DNA from: Glaciimonas sp. PAMC28666
Lineage (GTDB): Bacteria > Pseudomonadota > Gammaproteobacteria > Burkholderiales > Burkholderiaceae_D
Direction: 5' to 3'
NCBI RefSeq assembly: GCF_016917355.1
Contig: NZ_CP070304.1
Coordinates: forward strand, 3,782,001-3,846,000
Length of the DNA stretch: 64,000 nucleotides
Shown in pieces: positions 1 through 10,433 of the stretch (its first letter is position 1; the number at the start of each line of letters is the position of its first letter). The notes beneath the pieces are model-generated. The model made no database searches. It had not been told where the DNA came from and worked only from the letters and a program-made list of their open reading frames with translations. The position numbers and the translations under genes were made by a program.

Positions 1-2424
1 GGTGTCTCGGTGCGATTGGGCGACGTGGCGCGGATACAGGTTGGGCCGGAAATGCGGCGGGGGATTGCCGAACTGAACGGCGAAGGTGAAGTCGCGGGTG
101 GCGTGATCATCATGCGTTCCGGCAAAAACGCGCTGGAAACCATCGCTGCGGTGAAAGCTAAACTAGAAAAATTGAAGGCCAGCCTGCCCCCAGGGGTCGA
201 GTTCGTCCCGACCTATGACCGCTCCAGCCTGATTAAGCGTGCAGTTACCAATTTGAAAGACAAACTGATCGAGGAATTTATTGTCGTCGCCATCATCTGC
301 GCAATCTTTCTGTTTCATCTGCGCTCGGCACTGGTCGCCATTATCACGTTGCCGATTGGCATATTGATCGCTTTTATTATCATGTATTATCAGGGCGTAA
401 ACGCAAACATTATGTCGCTGGGCGGTATCGCTATCGCGGTCGGTGCCATGGTTGATGCCGCAGTAGTGATGATCGAGAATGCCCACAAGCATATCGAGGC
501 CTGGAATCACGCGCATCCCGGTGAAAAGCTCAAAGGCAATGCGCACTGGCACGTCATCGGTGACGCAGCGGTCGAGGTCGGTCCGGCATTGTTCTTCTCG
601 CTCCTGATCATCGTGCTGTCTTTCATTCCTGTGTTCACGCTGGAAGCACAGGAAGGACGGTTATTTTCTCCGCTGGCTTTTACTAAGACGTATGCCATGG
701 CTGCCGCTGCCGGTCTGGCAGTGACCCTCATTCCTGTCTTGATGGGCTATCTGATTCGCGGGCGCATTCCGGATGAACAAAAAAATCCGCTCAATCGCTT
801 TCTAATTGCACTGTACCGCCCCTTGCTGGATATCGTCTTGCGGTTTCCGAAGCTGACCATGCTGGCAGCCACGTTGGTGGCAATCTTATCCATCTGGCCG
901 ATGACTCGCCTCGGTGGCGAATTCATGCCGCCGTTAGATGAAGGCGACGTCTTGTACATGCCTTCAGCATTACCGGGTTTGTCGGCTGGCAAGGTGTCGC
1001 AGCTATTGCAGCAAACCGATCGGTTGATTAAAACCGTACCCGAGGTGCAAAGCGTTTTCGGTAAGGCAGGGCGGGCTGAGAGCGCCACCGATCCGGCACC
1101 GCTGGAAATGTTCGAAACCATGATCCAATTCAAGCCGCACGATCAGTGGCGACCGGGCATGACACCGGAAAAACTGATTCAGGAACTGGACCGCGTGGTC
1201 AAAGTCCCTGGGCTATCCAACATCTGGGTGCCCCCGATTCGTAACCGGATCGACATGCTGGCGACCGGTATTAAAAGTCCGGTCGGAATCAAGGTTGCGG
1301 GTGCCAGCTTGCAGGAAATTGACCGCATAACGGACGCCATCGAACGCGCCGTAAAGCACGTTCCCGGCGTGTCTTCAGCGCTGGCCGAGCGCTTGAATGG
1401 TGGCCGATATATTGATGTGGACATCGACCGCGACGCTGCTGCCCGCTATGGCATGAATATCTCCGATGTACAAAGTGTTGTTTCGGCGGCGATCGGCGGC
1501 GACAACATCGGCGAAACGGTTGAGGGTTTGCAACGCTTCCCGATCAATGTTCGTTATCCACGCGAGGTGCGTGACTCTGTCGAGAAACTGCGCCAGCTAC
1601 CGGTGCTGACGGAGCGCGGCGCCCAAATCCAATTAGGCGACGTCGCAGCGATCCGCATCAACGACGGGCCGCCTATGCTAAAAAGTGAGAACGCGCGCCT
1701 GTCGGGCTGGGTCTATGTCGATATTCGTGACCGCGACCTCAGCTCCACCGTTCACGACATGCAGCAAGCTGTCGTGCAAGGAGTCACATTACCGGCTGGC
1801 TACTCGATCACATGGTCGGGGCAGTTTGAATATCTGGAACGTGCCACGGCCAAACTAAAAATCGTGGTGCCAGCGACGTTAATGATTATCTTCGTACTGC
1901 TTTATCTCACCTTCAAACGGTTGGATGAAGCCGCCTTGATTATGTGCACGCTACCGTTCGCGCTCGCGGGAGGTATCTGGCTGCTGTGGGTACTCGGTTA
2001 TCACCTGTCGGTGGCTGGTGGCGTTGGCTTCATCGCATTGGCGGGCGTTTCGGCTGAGTTTGGCGTAATTATGTTGCTTTATTTAAAGCAGGCCTGGGAG
2101 CAGCGCCTGGCGACCGGCAAAGATAGCGAAGGCGATCTGCTTGATGCGATACGCGAAGGTGCGGTGTTACGGGTCCGTCCGAAGGCGATGACGGTAGCGG
2201 TCATCATTGCTGGACTGGTTCCCATCATGTTCGGCACGGGAACCGGATCGGAAGTCATGCAGCGGATCGCCGCGCCGATGGTGGGTGGCATGATAACTGC
2301 ACCGCTGCTATCGATGTTTGTCGTCCCTGCGGTCTATCTGCTGTTGCGTCGGCGTCAACTGCGGCGTAGTCGATTGGCCGCTAGCGTGGTTATCGCCAGT
2401 ACATCGTCAAGGGCCGAAGTGTAG
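1..2424 (+). CDS. cusA: CusA-type Cu(I)/Ag(I) efflux RND pump, 5'-truncated by window edge
   Basis: This is the inner-membrane proton antiporter of a CusCBA-type tripartite pump that expels Cu(I)/Ag(I). The frame is open from base 1, so about 240 residues are missing compared with E. coli CusA (about 1047); a GTG at 10 lies inside the gene and is not its start. The fragment has the heavy-metal RND signature in TM4 ([15 protein letters not shown], with the single proton-relay Asp) and the three methionines of the periplasmic relay in familiar contexts: [19 protein letters not shown] and [10 protein letters not shown]. Hydrophobic clusters near the middle and C-terminus are the two transmembrane bundles. 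A CusF-like gene follows 157 bp later, which supports copper/silver rather than Zn/Co. Substrate choice is inference from these motifs. Confidence 0.9.
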   Translation, partial: GVSVRLGDVARIQVGPEMRRGIAELNGEGEVAGGVIIMRSGKNALETIAAVKAKLEKLKASLPPGVEFVPTYDRSSLIKRAVTNLKDKLIEEFIVVAIICAIFLFHLRSALVAIITLPIGILIAFIIMYYQGVNANIMSLGGIAIAVGAMVDAAVVMIENAHKHIEAWNHAHPGEKLKGNAHWHVIGDAAVEVGPALFFSLLIIVLSFIPVFTLEAQEGRLFSPLAFTKTYAMAAAAGLAVTLIPVLMGYLIRGRIPDEQKNPLNRFLIALYRPLLDIVLRFPKLTMLAATLVAILSIWPMTRLGGEFMPPLDEGDVLYMPSALPGLSAGKVSQLLQQTDRLIKTVPEVQSVFGKAGRAESATDPAPLEMFETMIQFKPHDQWRPGMTPEKLIQELDRVVKVPGLSNIWVPPIRNRIDMLATGIKSPVGIKVAGASLQEIDRITDAIERAVKHVPGVSSALAERLNGGRYIDVDIDRDAAARYGMNISDVQSVVSAAIGGDNIGETVEGLQRFPINVRYPREVRDSVEKLRQLPVLTERGAQIQLGDVAAIRINDGPPMLKSENARLSGWVYVDIRDRDLSSTVHDMQQAVVQGVTLPAGYSITWSGQFEYLERATAKLKIVVPATLMIIFVLLYLTFKRLDEAALIMCTLPFALAGGIWLLWVLGYHLSVAGGVGFIALAGVSAEFGVIMLLYLKQAWEQRLATGKDSEGDLLDAIREGAVLRVRPKAMTVAVIIAGLVPIMFGTGTGSEVMQRIAAPMVGGMITAPLLSMFVVPAVYLLLRRRQLRRSRLAASVVIASTSSRAEV

Positions 2425-2581
2425 GACTTCAGTAGTATTTTTATAGACGTTATTGAGCGATCCGGCAATACCGTAATTGCACATGAAACAGCAGACGCAC
2501 AACATCTTTGTGAACTTTTTTCAACAGGATGATGGGCAGTCTGTTTTGAAATCATTTTTATACATTAAAAAGGAAATAAAC

Positions 2582-2956
2582 ATGAAACCTCTCGCAACCA
2601 TGGCCCTTATCGTGGCTTTATCTACATCCGCTTTCGCCTTTGCACAATCCAGTAATATGAAGGGTATGGACATGAAAGGTACGGACATGAAGACGATGCC
2701 GATGGATAAAATGTCTACCGATTCCAGCGCCAAAGCAACGACACATAAAGCCACCGGTACAGTGAAGGCAATTGATCTGACCAAGGGCACGCTAACGCTT
2801 GCACACGGACCGGTCAAAAGTTTGAATTGGCCAGCAATGACAATGACCTTCGCGGTCAAGAACAAGATGTTTTTCGATAAACTTGCGGTGTATAAAAAAG
2901 TGACGATCGATTTCACAAAACAGGATGCGAGTTATGTCGTCATAGCTGTGAATTAA
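2582..2956 (+). CDS. cusF: CusF-like periplasmic copper/silver-binding protein
   Basis: A 124-residue exported protein. The start chosen is the ATG at 2582, preceded by AAGGA and followed by a clean signal peptide (MKPLATMALIVALSTSAFAFAQ); an upstream in-frame ATG at 2477 would put about 35 hydrophilic residues before it. After a Met-rich linker (residues 25-45, repeated MKG/MDM/MKT) comes the CusF fold with His75, Trp83, Met86 and Met88, matching the His/Trp/Met/Met site that holds Cu(I) or Ag(I) under a tryptophan cap. It would hand metal to the CusCBA pump encoded just upstream. The Met-rich linker may add low-affinity Cu(I) binding. Confidence 0.88.
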   Translation: MKPLATMALIVALSTSAFAFAQSSNMKGMDMKGTDMKTMPMDKMSTDSSAKATTHKATGTVKAIDLTKGTLTLAHGPVKSLNWPAMTMTFAVKNKMFFDKLAVYKKVTIDFTKQDASYVVIAVN

Positions 2957-2978
2957 TGTCATTGATCATCGAAAGGTT

Positions 2979-3005
2979 GGGCGCATCGCACCGTTTAATG
3001 CGCCC
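2979..3005 (+). terminator. Terminator-like hairpin after cusF
   Basis: GGGCGCAT pairs with ATGCGCCC across an 11-base loop, 22 bp after the cusF stop. The following sequence (ggccttta) has only a weak U-tract, so it may be a partial terminator or an mRNA-stabilising hairpin. Confidence 0.4.
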
Positions 3006-3095
3006 GGCCTTTACTGATCCTGAAGGCGGCCAGACCGTCCGGGTGATGTAAATAAATACATTAGAACTTCATCTTTTCCGCAATCGGTCTAAAAT

Positions 3096-3302
3096 ATGTC
3101 TATGAGCTCACCCTGCATTGAAGTTTGTAAATTTGACGGGAAATCCGGTTTCTGCATGGCCTGCCTGCGTACGCGCGTCGAGTGCAAGGAGTGGAAAAAA
3201 ATGAAAGATAACCGACGTCATCAAATAATCAATGACCGGCAAAGACGCGCAACAAAACTGCCCGGCGGCGTCCTGCCATCCTCCTTTTCGACGATTATTT
3301 GA
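3096..3302 (+). CDS. DUF1289 family small cysteine protein
   Basis: A 68-residue protein with the DUF1289 pattern: SPCIEVCKFD near the N-terminus, then CMACLRTRVECKEW. Cys7, Cys11, Cys20 and Cys23 could hold a metal or Fe-S cluster; this family is often annotated as putative Fe-S proteins, but a function is not established. Two ATGs (3096 and 3102) are possible. The C-terminal 20 residues after the conserved domain are not distinctive. It lies alone between cusF and the EamA transporter and may be independent of both. Confidence 0.75.
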   Translation: MSMSSPCIEVCKFDGKSGFCMACLRTRVECKEWKKMKDNRRHQIINDRQRRATKLPGGVLPSSFSTII

Positions 3303-3366
3303 TAGGTTCGCTACCCATTCTTTTACCGAAGTTGCCTCGAGATAAGTTTTAAACATTGGAATCATT

Positions 3367-4434
3367 ATGCATAAAGGCATTATTTACGCATTGCTAGCAG
3401 CGGCTCTATTTGGTGCCAGCACGCCATTTGCCAAATTGCTCGTCGATCAAACGGCACCGGTGATGGTGGCGGGACTACTTTATCTGGGAAGTGGCGTCGG
3501 CCTGCTGGCATGGTATGTAATACGCACCATGGCGACTCAGGGCCAGACAAAACGGACTGACGGCCTTACTGGCCACGATCTCCCTTGGCTGGCTGGCGCC
3601 ATCCTGTTCGGCGGGGTCGCCGGGCCCGTGTTATTGCTGGTTGGCCTGCTGCATACCCCGGCTTCGTCGGCCTCGTTATTGCTCAATATGGAAGGCGTAT
3701 TAACCGCCTTGTTGGCGTGGTTTGTTTTTCGTGAGAATTTCGACCGGCGTATCTTTCTTGGCATGCTTTTCATCGTAGCGGCAGGCATTTTACTCTCAGG
3801 CCAACAAGGCAGGGCGTCAGGCACAATATGGGGATCGCTGGCCATCATTGCCGCGTGTTTGTGTTGGGCTATCGATAACAATCTCACACGAAAAGTCTCC
3901 GGCAGTGATGCCGTACAAGTGGCCGGAATCAAAGGTCTGGTGGCCGGTCTGGTGAACCTGTTGATCGCGCTGGCAATGGGGTATTCCTTGCCTGAAGGGC
4001 GCACGATATTGAGCGCCGGGATTGTGGGGTTTTGCGGATACGGTCTCAGTCTGGTGATGTTTGTCCTCGCACTGAGACATCTTGGCTCCGCCCGTACCGG
4101 TGCCTATTTTTCCGCCGCGCCGTTCGTTGGCGCGATCATGTCATTGCTGATTCTGGGGGAAATCCCCGGCCCGGTATTTTGGATAAGCGCAGGATTGATG
4201 GGGATTGGAATCTGGTTGCATGTGGCTGAAAGGCATGCACACGAGCATACGCATTTACCAATGCCACACAAGCATTCGCATCTGCATGTTCATGACAGTC
4301 ATCATCAACACGCGCATGATTTTCCATGGGATGGCGAAGAGCCACACAACCACGCACACCAACAGGAGACGCTAGTGCACACGCATGCCCATTTTCCCGA
4401 TATTCATCATCGACATGTGCATCAGCGGCATTAA
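3367..4434 (+). CDS. EamA/DMT-family transporter with histidine-rich C-terminal tail
   Basis: A 355-residue inner-membrane protein of the drug/metabolite transporter superfamily: two EamA repeats with about ten hydrophobic helices (residues 1-287) starting MHKGIIYALLAAALFGASTPFAKLL. From about residue 288 the protein continues as a soluble tail with some two dozen histidines in HxH and HH clusters (HEHTH, HKHSHLHVH, HHQHAHD, HNHAH, HTHAH, HHRHVH). Such tails bind Ni, Zn, Co or Cu in other transporters. Its position between copper genes and an RND operon makes a metal role plausible, but EamA proteins usually move organic solutes, so the substrate is open. No clear terminator follows; the convergent RND gene ends 115 bp away. 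Confidence 0.85.
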   Translation: MHKGIIYALLAAALFGASTPFAKLLVDQTAPVMVAGLLYLGSGVGLLAWYVIRTMATQGQTKRTDGLTGHDLPWLAGAILFGGVAGPVLLLVGLLHTPASSASLLLNMEGVLTALLAWFVFRENFDRRIFLGMLFIVAAGILLSGQQGRASGTIWGSLAIIAACLCWAIDNNLTRKVSGSDAVQVAGIKGLVAGLVNLLIALAMGYSLPEGRTILSAGIVGFCGYGLSLVMFVLALRHLGSARTGAYFSAAPFVGAIMSLLILGEIPGPVFWISAGLMGIGIWLHVAERHAHEHTHLPMPHKHSHLHVHDSHHQHAHDFPWDGEEPHNHAHQQETLVHTHAHFPDIHHRHVHQRH

Positions 4435-4549
4435 TTCAACTTCCTTTGAAAATGAAGTAATTTCAACGTGTTCGGCGCGTTTCGATGCGCAATTTTTAAT
4501 TGATAAAGGCAATAGCGTCCGTCAGGTTCCGGAAGCTGATCGGAATGCG

Positions 4550-7500
4550 CTACTTGTCGCTCGGTGGCGTTATCTGAATATGCAAATCCCTGTTACGGAT
4601 GGAATCACCTGCGGGATCTTTACGCCCAATGACGCTATATAAAACTGGCATCACCAGCAATACCAGCGGCAACTGCACGATCAAACCTGAAATGATCGCA
4701 ATCGCTAAAGGTTGTTGCATCTCAGATCCCTTGCCTAATGCAAACGCCAGCGGTAACAAGGTCAAAATCGCCGTGATCGTGGTCATAGTAATGGGGCGCA
4801 TACGGTTTTTTCCTGCTTGTATCAAGGCGCTACGCCAATCCAGTGGTGCCGCCGAATTGGTTAGCTCCTGCTGCTCGGAAAAATAAAATATTGCTACCTC
4901 TGTCACAATGCCGATAATCATCGTCATACCCATCATCGCGGAGATATTCAAATCAATTCCCGTCAACGACAAGCCGACAAACACAGCAGAAACCGATGCC
5001 AGTGAAGTGAACAGAATCACTCCGGCAAGCCGGAAGCTCTCATACATGAATAACAGTAACAAAAACACCAACACCGAAGCCGCTGCAAATACTGTCATTA
5101 ATCCTTGAAATGCAATCCGTTGCTGTTCGTATAAGCCACCTAATTCAAAATAAGAACCCTGTGGAAACAGGCCGGGTTTTGCCAGCGCAATTTTTACATC
5201 GGCGATCACCGATCCCAGATCTCGCCCACTAATGCGCCCGGTTACGGCGATCATAGGCTTCAGGTTTTCCCGGCTGATTTCTGCCTGCCCGGTCAGGGGG
5301 GTGATTGTAGCAATCTTTTGTAGCGGGACCAGATGTCCATCTGGCGCACGCACTGTCAACAAGCTTAAATCCTTGTCGTTATTGCGCATATCTTGTGGCA
5401 ACCAAACGCGCACACCGACTGCCTTTACGCCAGATAACATCTGGGTCGCGACATTCCCGCCAAGACTATCGGATATCATCTTGGAGACAGCCGCCGGATC
5501 AAGGCCTTCTTGCATCGCCTTGGCCGGATCGACGTGTACCTGTAGAGCGTCGCCGGATGGATTAATGCCATTCTTGACATCCACCAGACCTTTAATTTTA
5601 CTGATACGGGTGGCGACGCTTTTAGCAATGCTGCCTAAATTTTTGGGGTCGGCAGAAAATAGCTTGATTTCAACCGGTTGTGGTACCGCAGTCAGATCGC
5701 CTATCAGGTCTTCCATTAACTGCGCCATTTCCACATGCAATCCTGGTACTTCATGTTCCACGCGGTTACGCACCTGATCCATTACCAAATCCACTGGCTG
5801 CCTTGTGCCACTTTTTAGTTTGACAAAAAAATCGCCATGATTCGGCTCGCCCAAGCCACCGCCTAAACCGGTTCCTGTGCGACGCGAATAGGTCAGCACA
5901 TTGGGGTTGGCCCGTACGATCGTTTCGACCTGACGGACCAATCGGTCTGTTTCCGTGACGGCAGTCCCCGGCTCACTATAATAGTCGAGCACAAAGCCGC
6001 CTTCATCCATCGCTGGCATAAAGCCAGAGCCCACATGCTGGTAGCCGAGCACGCCCACACCAATTAATGGCACCAGAAGGACCAGTATCAGCGCTGGCCG
6101 GTTTAGCAACCGCATCATCAAGCGTTCATATTTTTTGTGCAGCCACAAAGTAATTCGACCGTCATGATCCTGATTAATATCTTTCTCGGTCAGAAAATGC
6201 GCCGCCAATATGGGAACCGCTAACCAGGTAATCAGAAAAGAGATGAATAATCCCGCAGCCATTGTCAGAGACAAGGCTTTAAAAAAAGCACCGGTAACGC
6301 CACTTAAAAATGCCAACGGTATGAAAATCACCAGCGTCGATGCGCTCGAACCTAATAGCGGTCGGAAAAATTCCAGCGCCGCCTCCATAACGGTCGTTTC
6401 AATACTGTTAGCGTGGGCGACTTTGGCATGTAAGCGTCGCACAATATGCTCGATCATGACAATCGCATCATCAATGATCAGGCCGACCGCTGCCGCCATG
6501 CCACCTAGCGTCATGATATTAAAGCTCATGTCCAATAGCCATAACAGTACGACCGTGGTGGCTAAAACTGCGGGCACAACAATAATGGCGATGAGCGTAA
6601 TCTTGACGCTACGCAGAAAAATAAACAGTACCAGTGCTGCCAGCGCGATCCCAATCAGGATCGCATCCCGTACGCTCGAAGCAGATGCTGTGACCAGTTC
6701 ACTTTGGTCATACCAGTTGGCGATGTGAACCCCAGCTGGCAATGTGTATTGGGCTAACTTGCTCTTGATATCATTGGCAATTTGCACGCTGTTGCTGCCG
6801 GGTTGCTGATAAACAGACAGTAACACTGCGTCCTTGCCGTCAGCAGTGACGCGTATCCATTGGGGTACAACTGTGTGACGAACCTCCGCAACATCGGCCA
6901 CCGTAACCACGCCGTTACTACCGCTTGACACGATCGTCTGGCTTATTTGCTGCAGGTTGCGCAGTCTGGAGTCAGCCATCACCAAATATAACTTATAGTG
7001 ATCTTCTAGCCGACCGACGACATTGATGACATTATTCGCTGCTAACGCATGCGACACGTCGTCCTGCGACAAACTGCGCGCCAGCAATTTTTGCGGATCG
7101 ATATTCACCTGATATTCTTCCAGCGCTCCGCCTGTGGTTTGGACCTGAGCCACACCGTTCACACCTGTAAGCAGAGGGCGCAACTGATATTCGGCCAGGT
7201 CTCGCAACTGCGTTGGGGTAAGCGTTTTGGATGTCAGACTATACGCAATGATCGGAAAAACGGTCGGATCCATGCGCCGCGTCTGCATGACAGTGCCTGC
7301 GGGCAATTGGGACATGATTTGTGCTGTGGCGGCATTGACCTGCAAGGTCGCCGACGCCATGTCTAACCCCCAATCAAAATTGATCGACACTTCGGCCGTC
7401 CCGCGCGCGGTAGTGGAGCGAACGTTGCGAACACCGGGCACACGGCGCACTGCTTCCTCTACTGGACGTGTCACCAACATCTCCATTTGTTCGGGTGGCT

Positions 7501-7657
7501 GATCACCCGCATCAAGTGAGATCACTACGCGGGGAAAATCCACAGTCGGAAACAATGAAATTGGTAGCTTGAATGCAGCCAGCATTCCGCCTAAAGCCAA
7601 AATGGCCAGTAAAAACAAGATCGAGCGGCGGTGATTTTGCGTCCATAGGCCGATCAT
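4550..7657 (-). CDS. RND efflux pump inner-membrane subunit (HAE-like)
   Basis: A full-length 1035-residue RND permease and the last gene of an outer-membrane factor/adaptor/RND operon; its ATG overlaps the adaptor stop by 4 bp. The N-terminus (MIGLWTQNHRRSILFLLAIL) is the first transmembrane helix. TM4 reads GLIIDDAIVMIEH with Asp396-Asp397, the double aspartate typical of the hydrophobe/amphiphile branch (AcrB Asp407/408) rather than the single Asp of metal pumps. Two large periplasmic loops and a second helix bundle (residues about 850-1015) are present. The gene order (outer-membrane factor first) resembles czcCBA, so organic compounds or metals remain possible substrates; the Asp pair favours organic compounds. 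Confidence 0.88.
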   Translation of the reverse strand: MIGLWTQNHRRSILFLLAILALGGMLAAFKLPISLFPTVDFPRVVISLDAGDQPPEQMEMLVTRPVEEAVRRVPGVRNVRSTTARGTAEVSINFDWGLDMASATLQVNAATAQIMSQLPAGTVMQTRRMDPTVFPIIAYSLTSKTLTPTQLRDLAEYQLRPLLTGVNGVAQVQTTGGALEEYQVNIDPQKLLARSLSQDDVSHALAANNVINVVGRLEDHYKLYLVMADSRLRNLQQISQTIVSSGSNGVVTVADVAEVRHTVVPQWIRVTADGKDAVLLSVYQQPGSNSVQIANDIKSKLAQYTLPAGVHIANWYDQSELVTASASSVRDAILIGIALAALVLFIFLRSVKITLIAIIVVPAVLATTVVLLWLLDMSFNIMTLGGMAAAVGLIIDDAIVMIEHIVRRLHAKVAHANSIETTVMEAALEFFRPLLGSSASTLVIFIPLAFLSGVTGAFFKALSLTMAAGLFISFLITWLAVPILAAHFLTEKDINQDHDGRITLWLHKKYERLMMRLLNRPALILVLLVPLIGVGVLGYQHVGSGFMPAMDEGGFVLDYYSEPGTAVTETDRLVRQVETIVRANPNVLTYSRRTGTGLGGGLGEPNHGDFFVKLKSGTRQPVDLVMDQVRNRVEHEVPGLHVEMAQLMEDLIGDLTAVPQPVEIKLFSADPKNLGSIAKSVATRISKIKGLVDVKNGINPSGDALQVHVDPAKAMQEGLDPAAVSKMISDSLGGNVATQMLSGVKAVGVRVWLPQDMRNNDKDLSLLTVRAPDGHLVPLQKIATITPLTGQAEISRENLKPMIAVTGRISGRDLGSVIADVKIALAKPGLFPQGSYFELGGLYEQQRIAFQGLMTVFAAASVLVFLLLLFMYESFRLAGVILFTSLASVSAVFVGLSLTGIDLNISAMMGMTMIIGIVTEVAIFYFSEQQELTNSAAPLDWRSALIQAGKNRMRPITMTTITAILTLLPLAFALGKGSEMQQPLAIAIISGLIVQLPLVLLVMPVLYSVIGRKDPAGDSIRNRDLHIQITPPSDK

Positions 7658-8727
7658 GGTTTTGATTCCCGCACCAGCATCGCATCTTTCAATTCATAGT
7701 TCCCGAGAACCACCAACGGTGCGGTTGGGTCAAGCTTACCGCTTACGCCCAATGTTGCACCGTTGTCGATCAAACTGTGGACGTTAATGCGCACCGCTTT
7801 GTGCTGTTTGACCTGGAACAGGTAACTGCCCTGAGCGTCGCTGAGCACTGCCTGACGCGGCACCTCATAGGCCTGCTGCTGTCCCGTTGCGATCTCGGCA
7901 CGGACCCGCATCCCCGGAATAAAGCGCTTGGCAGCGGCATCGCTTAACGTCACCACGACGTTAATTAATTGGGTTTTAGGATCCAGCAGATTTTGCACTT
8001 CGCTAACGCTGGCCTGTGTGGTTTGCGCAGGATTCGATAGCGTTGCCAGCGTAACGGAGCTTCCTTTTTTGATCGTTGCGCGATTAGATGGATCGATACC
8101 CAGCAATACTTTTAGGCTGTCGGTTCCGCCAAATTGCATAATCGGTGCACCTGCCGCGATGCGGTCACCTTGGCCGGCGCTCAGCACCAACACCACGCCA
8201 CTGGTGGGTGCCAGCAGTGTGTCGCTCGCATTACCACCGCCGAGCTTGCGTTGCGCCGTCAGGCTGGCTTGCGCATCCTGCGCATTTTTTTGCGCAGTAT
8301 CCACTTGTGATTGGGTTGCCATTTGTAAGCTCAGTAATTCTTTGGTACGCTTCAGTTCAGCTTGTGCCAATGTGTTGGCGCTCTGGGCTTGCTGGTAACC
8401 TAAAACCGCCGTAGGATCACTGCGCAATAGCGCTAACGGACTGCCTTTGTTGACACTTTGTCCCTGCACCACCAGCAATTGGGTGATCTGGACCGGATAA
8501 GCGCTACTGATGGCAACTGTTCGTTCCGGTGATACGTCACCGAAAGCCGTCAATGTACTGGTCACCATCCCTTGTTTGAGTGGCTGGGTCACCACCTGCG
8601 CGGAAACCGGCTCTTCGGCATCGACCGCGGTGGGTGTTGGACGGACGCTATAGACAAAGTATGTCACTCCAACCAACAATAAGAGCGCGCTGGCGCTAGA
8701 AATGGTGATCATTTTTTTATTCATCAT
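7654..8727 (-). CDS. RND periplasmic adaptor (membrane fusion protein)
   Basis: A 357-residue adaptor linking the RND pump to its outer-membrane channel. It has an N-terminal membrane anchor (ITISSASALLLLVGVTYFVYS), a lipoyl half-motif (VVQGQSVNKGSPLALL), a helical hairpin (residues about 105-160, rich in Ala/Gln/Lys), a second lipoyl half (LLAPTSGVVLVLSAGQGDRI) and a beta-barrel/membrane-proximal domain. Two adjacent ATGs (8727 and 8724) are possible. It starts directly after the outer-membrane factor stop, with no gap, and overlaps the pump gene by 4 bp, so the three are translationally coupled. Confidence 0.88.
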   Translation of the reverse strand: MMNKKMITISSASALLLLVGVTYFVYSVRPTPTAVDAEEPVSAQVVTQPLKQGMVTSTLTAFGDVSPERTVAISSAYPVQITQLLVVQGQSVNKGSPLALLRSDPTAVLGYQQAQSANTLAQAELKRTKELLSLQMATQSQVDTAQKNAQDAQASLTAQRKLGGGNASDTLLAPTSGVVLVLSAGQGDRIAAGAPIMQFGGTDSLKVLLGIDPSNRATIKKGSSVTLATLSNPAQTTQASVSEVQNLLDPKTQLINVVVTLSDAAAKRFIPGMRVRAEIATGQQQAYEVPRQAVLSDAQGSYLFQVKQHKAVRINVHSLIDNGATLGVSGKLDPTAPLVVLGNYELKDAMLVRESKP

Positions 8728-10137
8728 TTACGACTTTCCTAGGGATTCGGGTGGCAACTGAGTGGGTAATTCGCCTCCAATCAGCGTTTGCAGCGCGACA
8801 CGCTGCTCCAGCATGGCTTGCTCCAACGTGACTTGCTCTGTTTGTTTGGCCAACCACGCGGTATCGATATTGGAAAGCACGAGCGCATCGACGTTACTCT
8901 CTCTCAATGCCCCCTGAATTTTTTGTCGTTGCGTTGTCAGTTGTTGCAGACTGCTGTTTATCTGAAGCATTTGCTGCTGGTTGATGTCCTGTTCCGTCAA
9001 AATCCTATCGATATCGCTGTGCGCCACATTGATGCGCTGCTGATAGTCGTCGTGCAGTTTCTGTCGGGTGGTTTGTTCAACAGCGATATTGCCTTGGTTA
9101 TGATTAAAAATTGGGATGGATAACGAAATATTGAATCCTTGCGAGGTCACATTGCTGTTGTCACGTGCGCGCGTCAAGCCGATTACAAGCGACGGAAACT
9201 GCGCGATGATTGCAGCCCGATAGCGTTGATCCTGCGCCTTATAACCGTATTCCAGCGCCATTAAATCGGGGCGACGTTGACTCAAATGGGGCAAAGTGGC
9301 AACTATCTGTGCCCGGTCGAGGGGCGGCAATTGTGCGGAGCCGTGTAACGGTACCGGTACCCCCGGTGCCAATCCTAATAATGCATTCAAGTCGTGTCTG
9401 GCCTGGTTCTGCTGGCGTTGCCCGTCATTAATTTGACGCTGTACCTCTTGCAGTGAGGTCAATGCGACGGTTGCCGTGTCGACAGTGATCAGGCCACGCT
9501 GCAGTGCTGCCTGATTGCGTTGGGAACGTTGCGCAAATTCATCGCGTTGCTCCTGTAATATGCGCATCAATTTTTCACCCTGCGTGAGCTTGATAAATAG
9601 CATGCGCGCTTGTGCGATCACCTGCCATTCCTGCCATAACAAGCTCAAGTCTGTTTTGTCAGATTCCGCGTTGGCGGCTTTACGCAATGCTGAATGGGTT
9701 AATAACGCACCAAAATCGTAACTTGGCCCGATACCGAAAGCGGGGGTGGAACCCGGTACAGGACTGCTTACGAAAGCATCCGACAACGCTAGTTGCGGGT
9801 TAGGTAATAGCGATGCCGAGAACGCCTGCGCGTGTGCAATATGCGCATCATTGCGAGCCGACTTCAGATCTGGATTGTTGAGTACCGCTAATATTGCGAT
9901 GTCAGTCATATCCAGCCCATCTGGTGCCGGCGCAAAAGAATGCGCGCCCAGTTCAGGCAAGGATAATTGCCTGGCGTCAATCGTTAGCGCAGGGATGTGG
10001 GTGAGCAAATTGGATTGATCGTTTAATGGCAACGCTTGATAACTGGCACAACCTCCCAAACTTAGCAAAATTAACACGCTGATTACGGCTGAATGGAAAT
10101 TTAAGCTGTGTGTTTTCAATAGTGGACGCATCATCAT
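8728..10137 (-). CDS. TolC-family outer-membrane lipoprotein (efflux channel)
   Basis: A 469-residue outer-membrane factor, first gene of the tripartite efflux operon. The signal peptide ends in a lipobox (LLSLGGCAS, Cys at about residue 30), so it should be lipid-anchored like OprM. Two internally similar outer-membrane-efflux repeats follow, with long Ala/Gln-rich coiled coils (residues about 175-260 and 370-450) that build the periplasmic tunnel. An RSAPPDL-like sequence (RRPDLMALEYGYKAQDQRYRAA) marks the family. No regulator gene adjoins the operon; the 297 bp upstream lie between it and the divergent nitronate monooxygenase. Confidence 0.88.
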   Translation of the reverse strand: MMMRPLLKTHSLNFHSAVISVLILLSLGGCASYQALPLNDQSNLLTHIPALTIDARQLSLPELGAHSFAPAPDGLDMTDIAILAVLNNPDLKSARNDAHIAHAQAFSASLLPNPQLALSDAFVSSPVPGSTPAFGIGPSYDFGALLTHSALRKAANAESDKTDLSLLWQEWQVIAQARMLFIKLTQGEKLMRILQEQRDEFAQRSQRNQAALQRGLITVDTATVALTSLQEVQRQINDGQRQQNQARHDLNALLGLAPGVPVPLHGSAQLPPLDRAQIVATLPHLSQRRPDLMALEYGYKAQDQRYRAAIIAQFPSLVIGLTRARDNSNVTSQGFNISLSIPIFNHNQGNIAVEQTTRQKLHDDYQQRINVAHSDIDRILTEQDINQQQMLQINSSLQQLTTQRQKIQGALRESNVDALVLSNIDTAWLAKQTEQVTLEQAMLEQRVALQTLIGGELPTQLPPESLGKS

Positions 10138-10433
10138 GTTAAGTTTTCGCCTTCCTCGACTTATCAGATAGTGAGTTTAACGAAGCTTAATTAGCTAAAA
10201 ATTAGGAGTTTTCTGATTGGCGAAGTCCCGAACCGCTTGTGCGGTTTGAGAAATTTCACGCAAAAGCCGATTGCATGGAGCTTGTTGCCATTCCAGGTTG
10301 TTCAAGGCATTATCCAAAGAAGAAGATGCTTTCACCGCTGTATCGTTAGCCGTTGAGCTTTCCACAGCATTGCTTCCTGCCAAGCCACGCAGCGAAACGC
10401 GTTTTAGCGTGCAAAAACACCATTGGAGATCAG

